A DNA stretch of 57,246 nucleotides from Acidobacteriota bacterium (GTDB lineage: Bacteria; Acidobacteriota; Vicinamibacteria; Vicinamibacterales; UBA2999): assembly GCA_020851835.1 (NCBI GenBank), contig JADZBZ010000214.1:1-57246 (forward strand). Reading direction: 5' to 3'. Position 1 is the first letter of the stretch. Every line of letters begins with the position of its first letter. The notes below the pieces were generated by a model that worked only from the letters and a program-made list of their open reading frames with translations, was not told the origin of the DNA and ran no database searches. The position numbers were made by a program, and so were the translations under genes. Below are positions 25,453 to 34,575 of this stretch, one piece after another.

Positions 25453-27648
25453 TCACTGGACGACGACGGCGATGTCATTCGTTGGTACGCCCGCGCCCAC
25501 GGCGTTCACCGCATGCACGCGCACGTAATAGATGCCAGGTGGAACCCCAGCGAACACCGCGCTGGTGGCGGCGCCGGCCGTGTGCACCTGTGCAATGTTG
25601 GACAAACCCGGTGCGGAGCCCGCCCGCACCAGATGACTCGTTGCATCGCCATCAGCCGGAGGCAGCCACGAGAGCGTCACCGTGGAGCCGGAGACGCTGC
25701 TTGTGAGGTTGCCAGGCATCGCCGGCGGCGACGCCACCCCTCCGGCGTTCACGAGAGTATCTATCGGCGGGGGCCCGAGGCCGGCAGGCGTCAGCGCCCG
25801 CGCGCGGACGAAGTAGTTCCCCGGCGGAACCGCGCACACCGTCAACGCCCGGCTGTTGAGGCCAATCGTCGCGATGTCGGTGAGCCCCGGCGCCGACCCC
25901 GCTTCCAAGACATATCCCGTCACCGCCGCCGCCGGATATGGCGCGCTCCAGGTAAGCGTAAGCCGCGAACCGCTCATCCATGCTTGTGGATTACCGGGGA
26001 CAGGCAGTCGCGGACCCGTTGCAGGCAGCACCTCGACGACGATCTCCTCCGAGGCAGGCCCCGTGCCATAGGCGTTCACACCCCGAACCCGGACGAAATA
26101 GCGCCCGACCGGCACGCCACCGACATGGAAACCGCGCTCATTGGACGTCAGACTGACGGCGGTTGTCCCTGGGCTGAAGCCGGCCTCCACGACGTAGGAG
26201 GTGGCGACGCCACCCCCTGAGGGCCCGAACCAGTACACCCAGACCGTGGCGTCTTCAACGGACCACCCAGGCGCGTCCGGCGCCGCGGGGGGCACGTCGC
26301 TGCGCAGCAGGAAGCCCACGCCAGTCGTGTGCGTGCCAGCCGTCACGACGATAGGCGTGCCGCCGGTGACGGCAGCTTCCGGTGTGCAGATCTCACCGGC
26401 GCATGGGACGTCATCGTAGACTTCGTGGCGGACGTACCCGTCTCTCGAGAACGCGTAATACGTCCCCGGGGGCAGGGCCGTGGACTGGTATTCGCCCGTA
26501 GAAGGCTCCGCCTTTCCGACCTCCACGGGCACGCCGGCTTCGAGGCGCCAGATACTCACGTAGGTCGAACCCAGCGACTGCCCTGTCTGCGCGTTGCGAA
26601 CGACTCCGCGGATCGTGCCGCCAAGGTCGAGGGCAAAGTTGACGCCGGTAGTCTCCGTCCCGAGCAACACCGGGATGGGAGTGCCTCTCGCAAAGTCGCA
26701 CGACCGCAGGGGACATTGAACTCCGCCGAACAGCTCCGAGACGAAGGGAACCTCAGGTGGAGCTTCGGCCATCGCCACGTACTCACCCCCGGCCATCCCA
26801 GTGAACCTGTAGGCACCCGAGGCGTTGGTCAACGCCGCGCCGGCCCATTCGAGACCGCCGGGCACCTTTGCATAGGCGAGCACTGTCGCGAAGGCGATCG
26901 GGAGTCCGGATGTTCCGTCGGTGACGATGCCCGTGAGGCGCCCCGCCGCGTCCAGTGCAAAGTCACGGTTTGCGACGGTCGCGCCCAACGTGACGTCGAT
27001 GGGGGTGCCGAGGATCGCATCGTGCCAGTCGCACACGCGCGGGCAGGATATGTTGTCGAAGACCTCATTCACGTAGTCCACCTGATTGGTGGTCTGCGCG
27101 TAGTAGCGGCCGGCCGGCAGGCCCGGGATGACGTAGCCGCCAGAGGCGCTGGTGTCGGCGAACCCCACTTCAACTGGCAAGCCAGTGACCATGGAAATAG
27201 CCTGCACCCGAACGCCCGGCAATGGCGCGCCGCCCGACGAGGTGACGGTCCCTTCGATCCGTCCGCCGCGATCGAGATCGAAGTCGGCAACCACCGTGGC
27301 GGACGGGACCAGCGCCAGCGGGGTGCCACTCTGGGTGGCGAGCCATTCCTGGCACGCGCCGTTACAAAGGATGTCGCCGTGGATCTCATTCGTGTAGCTG
27401 GTCCCCGACGAGGTGTTCCTGGTGAACACCCGGTAGGTGCCGGCGCTTCCGGTAAAGACGTAAGCGCCGTCGGCATTCGTCAGGCGAGGCGTGCACGCCC
27501 CGGACTCGGGGCAAATCATCACCTCGATGGTCACCGGCTCCCGCGTGGCAGCGTCGCGGACCCTGCCGGTAATGGTACCCACCTGGGCGAGTGCGGAGGT
27601 TGGAATGAGGACAGCAAGGATGCCGAAGGCGAGTGCGCGGAGAGCCAT
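25453..27648 (-). CDS. Large secreted protein with carboxypeptidase-regulatory-like and fibronectin type III domains
   Basis: The 731-residue protein has a signal peptide (LAFGILAVLIPTSALAQ). Residues 24-440 contain about five repeats of a carboxypeptidase-D regulatory-like fold, recognisable by ITGRVRDAATREPV, RIEGTVTSSGGAPLPGV, RLTGIVTDGTSGLPIAF and TIRGVVRNAQTGQSL. Most repeats share an insert with two cysteines (CNGACQEW, CPRVCDWHD, CPLRSCDF). Residues 445-731 are three FN3 domains (SYVVEAGFSPGTT, GYVLEAGSAPGLTD, SHLVRAGSAPGLSN). It is probably a surface or secreted adhesive or carbohydrate-binding protein. The two small hairpin repeats bracket the gene. Confidence 0.85.
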   Translation of the reverse strand: MALRALAFGILAVLIPTSALAQVGTITGRVRDAATREPVTIEVMICPESGACTPRLTNADGAYVFTGSAGTYRVFTRNTSSGTSYTNEIHGDILCNGACQEWLATQSGTPLALVPSATVVADFDLDRGGRIEGTVTSSGGAPLPGVRVQAISMVTGLPVEVGFADTSASGGYVIPGLPAGRYYAQTTNQVDYVNEVFDNISCPRVCDWHDAILGTPIDVTLGATVANRDFALDAAGRLTGIVTDGTSGLPIAFATVLAYAKVPGGLEWAGAALTNASGAYRFTGMAGGEYVAMAEAPPEVPFVSELFGGVQCPLRSCDFARGTPIPVLLGTETTGVNFALDLGGTIRGVVRNAQTGQSLGSTYVSIWRLEAGVPVEVGKAEPSTGEYQSTALPPGTYYAFSRDGYVRHEVYDDVPCAGEICTPEAAVTGGTPIVVTAGTHTTGVGFLLRSDVPPAAPDAPGWSVEDATVWVYWFGPSGGGVATSYVVEAGFSPGTTAVSLTSNERGFHVGGVPVGRYFVRVRGVNAYGTGPASEEIVVEVLPATGPRLPVPGNPQAWMSGSRLTLTWSAPYPAAAVTGYVLEAGSAPGLTDIATIGLNSRALTVCAVPPGNYFVRARALTPAGLGPPPIDTLVNAGGVASPPAMPGNLTSSVSGSTVTLSWLPPADGDATSHLVRAGSAPGLSNIAQVHTAGAATSAVFAGVPPGIYYVRVHAVNAVGAGVPTNDIAVVVQ

Positions 27649-27819
27649 GACGAGCCTTCCTCTGCCTGTGCCCCGAACGCAGGCTGGGTTCAGGCTTTGC
27701 GGGTCCGCTTCGGGTGCGGCGGAACAGGGCTGTGGCCGCGAGCGTACCTGATGGGGACCTCCGGGCCGTTACGCTCGAGAACGAAGCGGCACCTGAGCCA
27801 TCGTAGCACCTCTGCCGGG

Positions 27820-27865
27820 GCCTGGCACGAGCGGGCCGTTTTTGACGCAGTTCCTGCGTACTGCC
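27820..27865 (+). repeat. Small hairpin repeat, copy B
   Basis: Matches 25331-25376 with several substitutions. Here the stem is perfect: ACGCAG-TTC-CTGCGT, preceded by a run of five T. It lies at the point where the D-aminoacylase homology stops, so it may mark a recombination joint. Confidence 0.75.
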
Positions 27866-28929
27866 GGCCTTTGCCTTATCTCGTCCCCCGATACCCAGGC
27901 CCGCGCAGCGCACGACATCGGCGAAGGCGCCGGGCCGGACCACTCCTCTGTCCCAAAGGCGCATCCCCTGGGCAGGGAGTGAGGTCATCTTGCGAACGGC
28001 CTCCTTCAGCGTGAGCAGCCGCTCCTCACGCACATACTTGCCGAGAATCCGCGCCGCGGACCCCCACGCGCGTGGGTGGACGCCGGCCGTCGGCGGCGGG
28101 CTGTCCGGCGCCATGCCTCCCGAGTCGGTGCCGCGCATCACCAATGGATGTCTCAGCGCCGCCTTCACATCGTCCTCGTTCATGAAGAACATCACACCGC
28201 TGCCGGTGGTGTCGTCCTGGCCGATGATGTCCATGAGGACGTCGAGCGGATCCTTCTGCTCCGCCTTGGCGATGTCGTCGAGCGTGCGGCCCTGATACTT
28301 CTTCAGTTCCGTGCGGCTGACGGCGGAGACGAGGTTGCCGGCGGCGCCGCCCGACCCGACGTACTGGTTCTCCCAGGCGGTGGACGGCGTCAGAATCTCC
28401 GCCTTGATCTTCGCGCGTCGCTGGATCGGTCAGCCGCTTGACCATGGCGTCGCGACCGCCTTCCCGCGCCCACACCGGCAGGCTTGAGTCTAGCGGGTTG
28501 CTGCCGGCGACGTACGGGTACTGGTCCGCGGCGATATCGAGGCCGTCCTGCCGCGCCCGTTCGATGCGCTGCAGCACCGCGGGCATGCGGCCCCAGGTCT
28601 GCTTGTAGGCGGTCTTGAGGTGATGGATGGTGGCCGGCACGCCAGCCTCGCGCGCGATGCGGAAGACCTCGTCCAGGCTCTGCTCGATCTCGTCGGCCTC
28701 GGAGCGCTGGTGGGTGATGTCGCTGCCGCCGAACCGTCCGGCGACCTTCGCCAGTGCCACCAGTTCGTCGGTGCGCGCGAAGCGGTCTGGCTGCCCGCCG
28801 CATGAGTCGATACACCCTGCACAGCGCGGCCGCGTGACGGGCCAGCCCGAGGCGTGTCCCGCCATCTCGAAACGTGCGCCGCCATGGCATCAGCACCAAC
28901 CCTCCGGGCGGTGCGGGTGGTCATCGGCG
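27866..28929 (-). pseudogene. N-acyl-D-amino-acid deacylase (D-aminoacylase family), truncated at both ends and frameshifted
   Basis: Reading from the repeat at 28930, the first frame gives LAKVAGRFGGSDITHQRSEA, ATIHHLKTAYKQTWGRMP and DQYPYVAGSNPLDSSLPVWA. Near 28410 the frame changes, continuing with LKKYQGRTLDDIAKAEQKDP, FFMNEDDVKAALRHPLVMRG and HPRAWGSAARILGKYVREE. It ends at GVVRPGAFADVV before the metal-free C-terminal sandwich. These are standard D-aminoacylase blocks (metal histidines in THQR and HHLK). The N-terminal metal site is lost at repeat copy 5 and the C-terminus at hairpin repeat B. Confidence 0.8.
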
Positions 28930-29023
28930 CTGTGGCGCGGGCAAATCCTGACGAATCAGGCCGTGCCAGCGTCTGATAACGTTGACTCCGTTACCTGCGG
29001 ACCCGTTCATAGCGACTATCGTC
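28930..29023 (+). repeat. Dispersed repeat family, copy 5 (diverged first half)
   Basis: Begins CTGTGGCG and from CAGCGTCTGATAACG to GACTATCGTC is identical to copies 1-4. The segment between (CGGGCAAATCCTGACGAATC) differs clearly. It separates the minus-strand deacylase remnant from a plus-strand ADOP tail. Confidence 0.9.
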
Positions 29024-29647
29024 TCGCCGGCGCTGGGTGGCTGCTGCAGCACTACGACCACTTGAAGGATACGCCGACCGGGTTCGTCGCCGATTGGCCG
29101 GTTCATGAATCGCCAATCCATTGTCGTTGCCACAAATGCTGCCAACCCATCGGACCTCGTGCCGCTGATCCGAACGGAACTGCAGCAACTCGATCCCCTG
29201 GTGCCTATCGAGGTTTCGTTCCTGCCACAGGTGGTGTCCGACTCACTGAGCCGGCAGCGGCTCGGGATGTTGTTGATGGTGCTGTTCGGCACAGTCGCGC
29301 TGCTGCTGGCTGCGATCGGCGTCTATGGTGTGTTCGCCTACGCAACGTCACAACGCAGTCGCGAAGTCGCGATCCGGCTCGCCATCGGCGCGACGCCCGC
29401 GGAAGTGTTCCGCCACACCTTCGTGCGCGGGCAACTCATGGCCGTGGTCGGAGTACTCGGTGGGGTGATCCTGGCATACGCCGCCGGACGGGTGCTCACA
29501 GGCTCGCTCTATCAGATTCGAGCCGCCGACCCTCTCGTGCTGATCGCGTCGACGGCTATCGTGGCGGCTGTCGCCGCGCTGGCGACGGCGTTGCCGGCGC
29601 GTCGCGTCGCCCGGGCCGATCCGTGCGTGACCCTCAGGGACGAATAG
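29024..29647 (+). pseudogene. ADOP permease, C-terminal fragment
   Basis: From about 29105 the frame encodes the closing 180 residues of an ADOP protein: SIVVATNAANPSDLVPLIRT, VVSDSLSRQRLGMLLMVLFG, the REVAIRLAIGATPAEVFRH block, three membrane helices and CVTLRDE. The stretch between repeat copy 5 and 29105 is out of frame. There is no PadR gene with it. Confidence 0.75.
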
Positions 29648-29724
29648 CGGCCCCGTCGACGACCGACTCACTGCCATCGAGATGGCGCAGCCTGGGTGCG
29701 GACGGGGGACGACCGCCGGCAGAT

Positions 29725-29961
29725 TCAAGCTGGTACAGCTTCACGCATCGGTCGAGTGCTCGGTGGCGGTAGATCCTTGCCCGCACGCTGAAGTTGTTCG
29801 ACTTCCTCAATGACCAGCTCGCGAAGTTGACGGTATGCGTCCTCCTCCGCGCCGGCATGACAGACACCACCCCATGGAAACAGGTCCGGGCAATAGCCGA
29901 CGTACGCGCCGTCCTCCTCATGCCAGCGAACGAACTTCAGATACCGATCCTCCGGTTTCAT
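29725..29961 (-). CDS. hicB: HicB-like antitoxin
   Basis: The 78-residue protein has the HicB partial RNase-H fold: YLKFVRWHEEDGAYVGYCPD, then the helix EDAYRQLRELVIEEVEQLQR. It lies directly after the hicA-like gene, with start and stop overlapping (ATGA). HicB proteins bind and silence HicA mRNA interferases. It lacks an obvious added DNA-binding domain, as is common for short HicB forms. Confidence 0.75.
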   Translation of the reverse strand: MKPEDRYLKFVRWHEEDGAYVGYCPDLFPWGGVCHAGAEEDAYRQLRELVIEEVEQLQRAGKDLPPPSTRPMREAVPA

Positions 29962-30158
29962 TTCGCAGCCTCCCGGATTGCCCTTCGTACCTGCTTCTCC
30001 TGGTAGTCCTTCGCGTCGTCGCCGTCGTTTCCGCTGAGAATCACCGATCCGGCCAGCTTCGGATGCCGGAACTTCTTGTGTCCGCCTTTACCGCCTCCCA
30101 CGAGCGAGAAGCCGGCTCGTTCGAGGTCCGAAATCAACTGGCGAATCTTGCGCGGCAC
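29958..30158 (-). CDS. hicA: HicA-like mRNA interferase toxin
   Basis: The 66-residue protein is read from GTG 30158 (PRKIRQLISDLERAGFSLVG), chosen because homology to HicA begins there. The double-stranded-RNA-binding fold is visible, with the catalytic histidine in GGKGGHKKFRHPKLAG. The tail GDDAKDYQEKQVRRAIREA is also typical. It precedes hicB, the usual order. The longer frame to 30311 has no family resemblance. Confidence 0.75.
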   Translation of the reverse strand: MPRKIRQLISDLERAGFSLVGGGKGGHKKFRHPKLAGSVILSGNDGDDAKDYQEKQVRRAIREAAK

Positions 30159-30309
30159 ACACCGATCAGTATAGCCCGCCCTATCGAACCTCCCTTCCTC
30201 TCTCGCCCAAATGAACCGTGACGAAGGATGCGCCTGACTTGAACCCTTTTGCCGATCTCGTCGTCCAAGGATATGGTCTGCAATGCAGGCTATCAGGGGA
30301 CGAGGCGAC

Positions 30310-30642
30310 ATGGCGAAAACACCCTACCTGGGCGAGTTCGAATACGCGGTCATGCTGGCCGTCATCCGGCTCGGCGATGAGGCCTACGGCGTCCCGATTC
30401 GCGAGCTCATCGAGGCGCGGACGGGCCGGCCAGTCGCGCGCGGGGCGCTCTACACCGGCCTCGAACGCCTGGAGATCAAGGGCTGCCTGCGCTCCCGCAT
30501 GGGCGATCCCATGCCGGAGCGCGGCGGCCGCGCGCGGCGATACTTCACGGCCACACCGCTCGGGCTTCGCGCGCTCAGGAGCACGCACGCGGCGCTCTCC
30601 AACCTGTCGAAGGGCCTCGAGGCCATCCTGGAGCAGCCATGA
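30310..30642 (+). CDS. PadR-like transcriptional regulator (ADOP partner), third copy
   Basis: The 110-residue protein is read from ATG 30310 (AKTPYLGEFEYAVMLAVIRL), the standard start of this PadR subgroup. The winged helix contains VARGALYTGLERLEIKGCL and RRYFTATPLGLRAL. It overlaps the downstream ADOP gene by four bases. The in-frame ATG at 30283 is possible but adds an unusual front. Confidence 0.9.
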   Translation: MAKTPYLGEFEYAVMLAVIRLGDEAYGVPIRELIEARTGRPVARGALYTGLERLEIKGCLRSRMGDPMPERGGRARRYFTATPLGLRALRSTHAALSNLSKGLEAILEQP

Positions 30643-33332
30643 CGGCCCCACCGACCCCTCCGGCGCTTGCCGAGCGTGTGCTTCGCGCTGCCATTCGCGA
30701 CCCGGAGTGGCGGGAGGCGGTCAGCGGCGACCTGTGCGAGGAGTTTGACGACATCGCCCGCCGCTACGGGCTCCCGGCCGCAAGGCGCTGGTACTGGCGT
30801 CAGGCGGTGGGACTCGGCGCCCGATTCGTCGCGGGCCGCGTCGTGCCCCGCGCGGCGCCGCAGCGCTGGCAGGTGCGGGACCGGGACTTGGAGCCGCGGG
30901 CCTCGTGGACGGCCTTCCGCGACATCGCCTATGCCTGGCGGGCCATCGCCCACCGTCCGGGCGTGTCCTTCGTCATCGTCGCGACCCTGGCGCTCGTGCT
31001 CGCCGCCAACGCGACCGTGTTCAATCTGGTCGATGCGCTGTACCTGCGTCCCTTCCGGTTTCCGGGCGTCGACAGGCTCGTGGTGGTCGCCTCGGCTGCC
31101 GACAACGGCGCCGAGACCGACTACAACTCGGTCGCGCCGGCCGACTTTCGCGACTGGCAGCGCGAGAGCACCACCATGTCGCTGCTTGCAGCCGCGGCCT
31201 TCTGGGACCCGAACATGTCCGGCGTGGACGAACCGGAGCAGGTGCCGGGGTTCCTGGTCAGTCCGGCGTTCTTCCGTGCGATTGGCGCCGAGCCGCTCAT
31301 CGGGCGGACGTTCCTCGATTCCGAAACCATTCCCGGCAGCCACCGCCGCGTCGTGGTGTCGCACGGTCTGTGGGCGCGCCGATTCGGTTCGGACCCCCGC
31401 CTGGTCGGACGAACGATCCGCTTCGACGGCGAGCCGTACGAAGTGGTGGGCATCATGCCGCCGGGCCTGGCCCTTCCCTACGGCGCGCAGGCGTGGGCGC
31501 CGCTCGCCTACACCGAGGAACAGTGGGCCGAGCGCGGGCGGGGCGGGTTGCTCGTCATCGGACGCGTCGCCGACGGGCAGACGGTCGGATCCGCACGCGC
31601 CGAGATGACGTCGATCGTCGGCCGGCAGCGTCACGAGCATCCCGAGACCAACGCGCAGCGGGACCTCACCCTCGCCTCCTTCACGCGCGCCCTCGCGGAC
31701 GGCTACGCCGCGCCACTGCTCGCCATCTGGCAGGCCGCGGCCTTCCTGCTCCTCGTCATCGCATGCGCCAACATCGCCAATCTCCTGCTGGCTCGCGGCG
31801 CGGAACGCCACCAGGAGTTTGCCGTCCGCATGGCGCTCGGCGCCGGCCGCTGGCGAGTCGCGCGGCAGTTGCTCTTCGAGGGTGCCCTGCTCACCTTCGC
31901 CGCCCTCGTCGTGACCGTGCCGCTGGCGATGGCCGGTGCGGAAGCGACGCGGCGCGGCATGCCGCCGGGACTTCACCGGTGGGTCCCCGGCATCGACTTC
32001 ATCCGATTCGACCCCTCGTCGCTGGCCGTCATGGCAGGGCTCGGTGCCGTGGCCACGCTGGTCTTCTCCTGGCTCCCGGCGCTCCAGGCCTCCGGCGCCG
32101 CCGTCTCCCAGTCGCTTCGCGACGGCGGTCGCACCATTGCCGCCGGTCGGTCACGCGGATGGCTGGGGACGGGACTCGTCGTCGGACAGGTCGCCCTGGC
32201 CGTCTGTCTCGTGGCGGGCGCCGGCCTCGTGCTGGGCGGGATCGACAAGGCCGTGAACGGCGCGCTGGGCTTCGACAAGCAGCACGTGCTGACGGCCGAG
32301 ATGCGTCTGGACGGGCCCGCCTACCAGGAGCCGGAACAGCGGCGGCAGTTCGTCGAGCGTGTCTTCGACCGGCTCCGGGGCATGCCGGCCGTGGAACGGC
32401 TGGCGGCTTCCTCGTCGCTGCCGTATTCGCCGGGCGGCGGCCTGCTCTCCCGGCCGATCTATCCCGAAGGTCTCGATCTGACGGAGGCCGAGGCTCGTCC
32501 CGCGCGCCTCCACCGCATCACGCCCGACTACTTCGACGTGCTCCGCATGCCCATCGTCGAGGGACGACGGTTCACCGAGGCCGATCGACCCGGGGCGCCA
32601 TCGGTGGCCATTGTCAGCCGGAACTTCGGCGAGCGGTACTGGCCCGGCGAATCGGCCGTGGGCCGGCGATTCCGCACCGCGCCGGATGGGCCGTGGCTGG
32701 AGATCGTCGGCGTGGCCGGCGACATCGTGCAGGACATGCTGCTCGCCCGCGAATGGCCGGCGTTCTACACGCCGGCGGCGCAGGAGCCGACCTTCGCGAC
32801 GGCGTTTGGCATACGGACCGGGAGCGATCCTCTGGCCGTGAGCGGTGAGCTCCGCCGGGCCATTTCGGCCGTCGATCCCGATCTGCCGCTGCTGCAGCTC
32901 CGCAGCCTCGAACAGGTGGTGGCCGAACGCGCCGGCGGCATCGCGCACCTGGCCCGGCTCCTCGGCGTGATGGGCGCCGTGGCACTCCTGCTGGCCCTGA
33001 TGGGCGTCTACAGCCTGATGGCGTACGCCGCGGCGCGACGCACGCAGGAGTTCGGCGTCAGGATGGCGCTCGGCGCCACACGCTGGCAGGTGGTGCGCCT
33101 GTCGCTCAGGCAGGCGGCGGTCCTGACCGGACTTGGCCTCGTCGCCGGCGCGGTCCTAGCCGCCGCGCTTAACCGCGTCATGTCCTCGACGCTCTTCGGG
33201 CTGGTCTCGTTCGACGCCGCCGCGATCGCCGTCATGACGCTGGCGATTGGCGCAACCGCACTGGTGGCCGGGTGGCTGCCGGCACGGCGCGCCGCGGATC
33301 TCGATCCGACCGTTGCGCTCCGGATGGAATGA
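30639..33332 (+). CDS. ADOP family ABC permease (PadR-linked), third copy
   Basis: The 897-residue protein has the ADOP helical preface (PEWREAVSGDLCEEFDDIAR) and a first membrane helix around VSFVIVATLALVLAANATVF. A MacB-like periplasmic domain follows, then four helices (for example AAAFLLLVIACANIANLLLA) and a second such half ending TQEFGVRMALGATRWQVVRL and LDPTVALRME. All blocks are intact. It is coupled to the PadR gene. The complementary strand is also open for long stretches because of high GC; those frames are shadows. Confidence 0.9.
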   Translation: MTAPPTPPALAERVLRAAIRDPEWREAVSGDLCEEFDDIARRYGLPAARRWYWRQAVGLGARFVAGRVVPRAAPQRWQVRDRDLEPRASWTAFRDIAYAWRAIAHRPGVSFVIVATLALVLAANATVFNLVDALYLRPFRFPGVDRLVVVASAADNGAETDYNSVAPADFRDWQRESTTMSLLAAAAFWDPNMSGVDEPEQVPGFLVSPAFFRAIGAEPLIGRTFLDSETIPGSHRRVVVSHGLWARRFGSDPRLVGRTIRFDGEPYEVVGIMPPGLALPYGAQAWAPLAYTEEQWAERGRGGLLVIGRVADGQTVGSARAEMTSIVGRQRHEHPETNAQRDLTLASFTRALADGYAAPLLAIWQAAAFLLLVIACANIANLLLARGAERHQEFAVRMALGAGRWRVARQLLFEGALLTFAALVVTVPLAMAGAEATRRGMPPGLHRWVPGIDFIRFDPSSLAVMAGLGAVATLVFSWLPALQASGAAVSQSLRDGGRTIAAGRSRGWLGTGLVVGQVALAVCLVAGAGLVLGGIDKAVNGALGFDKQHVLTAEMRLDGPAYQEPEQRRQFVERVFDRLRGMPAVERLAASSSLPYSPGGGLLSRPIYPEGLDLTEAEARPARLHRITPDYFDVLRMPIVEGRRFTEADRPGAPSVAIVSRNFGERYWPGESAVGRRFRTAPDGPWLEIVGVAGDIVQDMLLAREWPAFYTPAAQEPTFATAFGIRTGSDPLAVSGELRRAISAVDPDLPLLQLRSLEQVVAERAGGIAHLARLLGVMGAVALLLALMGVYSLMAYAAARRTQEFGVRMALGATRWQVVRLSLRQAAVLTGLGLVAGAVLAAALNRVMSSTLFGLVSFDAAAIAVMTLAIGATALVAGWLPARRAADLDPTVALRME

Positions 33333-33336
33333 GTCG

Positions 33337-33588
33337 TCAGCCCTGGTTGGGCGTCTCGGCGGGTGGTGCCGGCGGCACGGCGTTCGGGCCCGGCGCGGTT
33401 TCCTCCGCCTGGAAGTTGCACAGCCGGTGCGAGCCGTCGCAGAACGGGCGCCGCTTGGACTGCCCGCAGCGGCACAGGGCGAACGGCTTCTTGCTGAGGA
33501 TGTACTCCTCGCCGTTCCAGTCGATGAGCTTCACGTCCTCGCCCTCGACGAGGAGCGAGCCGTTCTGTCGGACCTTGATCGTGATCAT
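33337..33588 (-). CDS. CDGSH-type iron-sulfur protein
   Basis: The 83-residue protein has the complete cluster signature: CRCGQSKRRPFCDGSH, that is CxCx2Sx3PxCDGSH, which binds a 2Fe-2S cluster through three cysteines and one histidine. The front (MITIKVRQNGSLLVEGEDVK) is the usual small beta region, and a proline-rich tail follows. It starts 8 bp after the end of the rho remnant on the same strand, so the two once shared a transcript. Confidence 0.85.
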   Translation of the reverse strand: MITIKVRQNGSLLVEGEDVKLIDWNGEEYILSKKPFALCRCGQSKRRPFCDGSHRLCNFQAEETAPGPNAVPPAPPAETPNQG

Positions 33589-33596
33589 GTCGGCGA

Positions 33597-34479
33597 CTAT
33601 CCTTTTTGCATCGCGGACAGGAAGTCGGCGTTCGACTTCGTCTTGCCCATTTTGTCGAGCAGCAGTTCCATGGTCTCGACCGGCGACAGCGGGTTGAGCA
33701 CGCGCCGCAGCACGTAGACGCGCTGCAGGTCTTCCTTCGGGATGAGCAGCTCCTCCTTGCGCGTGCCGCTCTTGAGGGTGTCGCTGGCCGGGAAGACGCG
33801 CTTGTCGGAGAGCTTCCGATCGAGGTTGATCTCCATGTTGCCCGTGCCCTTGAACTCCTCGAAGATCACGTCGTCCATGCGGGAGCCGGTGTCGATGAGC
33901 GCGGTGGCGATGATGGTGAGCGAGCCGCCCTCCTCGATGTTGCGCGCGGCCCCGAAGAAGCGCTTCGGCTTCTGCAGGGCGTTACTGTCGAGACCGCCGG
34001 AGAGCACCTTGCCGGACGGCGGGATCACCGTGTTGTAGGCGCGCGCGAGGCGCGTGATCGAGTCGAGCAGGATGAGCACGTCCTTCTTGTGCTCGACGAG
34101 GCGCTTGGCCTTCTCGATGACCATCTCGGCCACCTGCACGTGCCGCTGCGCCGGCTCGTCGAAGGTCGAGGAGATGACCTCGCCGTCCACCGACCGCTGC
34201 ATGTCGGTCACCTCCTCCGGCCGCTCGTCGATGAGCAGGACGATGAGGTAGACCTCCGGGTGGTTCTTCGCGACCGACTGCGCAATGTTCTGCAACAGCA
34301 TCGTCTTGCCGGTGCGCGGCGGCGCGACGATGAGGCCGCGCTGCCCCTTGCCGATGGGCGTCATCAGGTCCATGACGCGCGCCGACAGGTTCTCCGCATC
34401 GGTTTCGAGTTTGAGACGCTCCTGCGGATAGAGCGGCGTCAGTTCTCGAAGAACAGCTTGTCGCGCGCCTGGTCCGGCG
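33597..34479 (-). pseudogene. rho: Transcription termination factor Rho, 5'-truncated and frameshifted
   Basis: From repeat copy 6 the first frame reads APDQARDKLFFEN. One base then seems to be missing near 34441, after which the second frame gives LTPLYPQERLKLETDAENLS, Walker A APPRTGKTMLL, Walker B VYLIVLLIDERPEE, the Q-loop STFDEPAQRHVQ and the C-terminal SNADFLSAMQKG. The hexamerisation and ATPase half is complete, but about 130 N-terminal residues with the primary RNA-binding domain are absent. Another intact rho must exist, or the joint is an assembly error. Confidence 0.85.
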
Positions 34480-34575
34480 CTGTGGCGAGGGGGCGAAGAT
34501 CGAACGCAGCACGGGCGTCAGCGTCTGATAACGTTGACTCCGTTACCTGCGGACCCGTTCATAGCGACTATCGTC
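34480..34575 (+). repeat. Dispersed 96-bp repeat, copy 6
   Basis: Full-length copy with both family ends. It separates the cut 5' side of rho (minus strand) from an IS701-type remnant (plus strand). Confidence 0.95.

Noticed and set aside
30450..31976. 508-codon minus-strand frame opposite the third ADOP gene
   Set aside because: Histidine- and arginine-rich composition and exact opposition to a well-recognised gene show it is a shadow. The same holds for other long antisense frames in the dap, dnaX and kinase genes.
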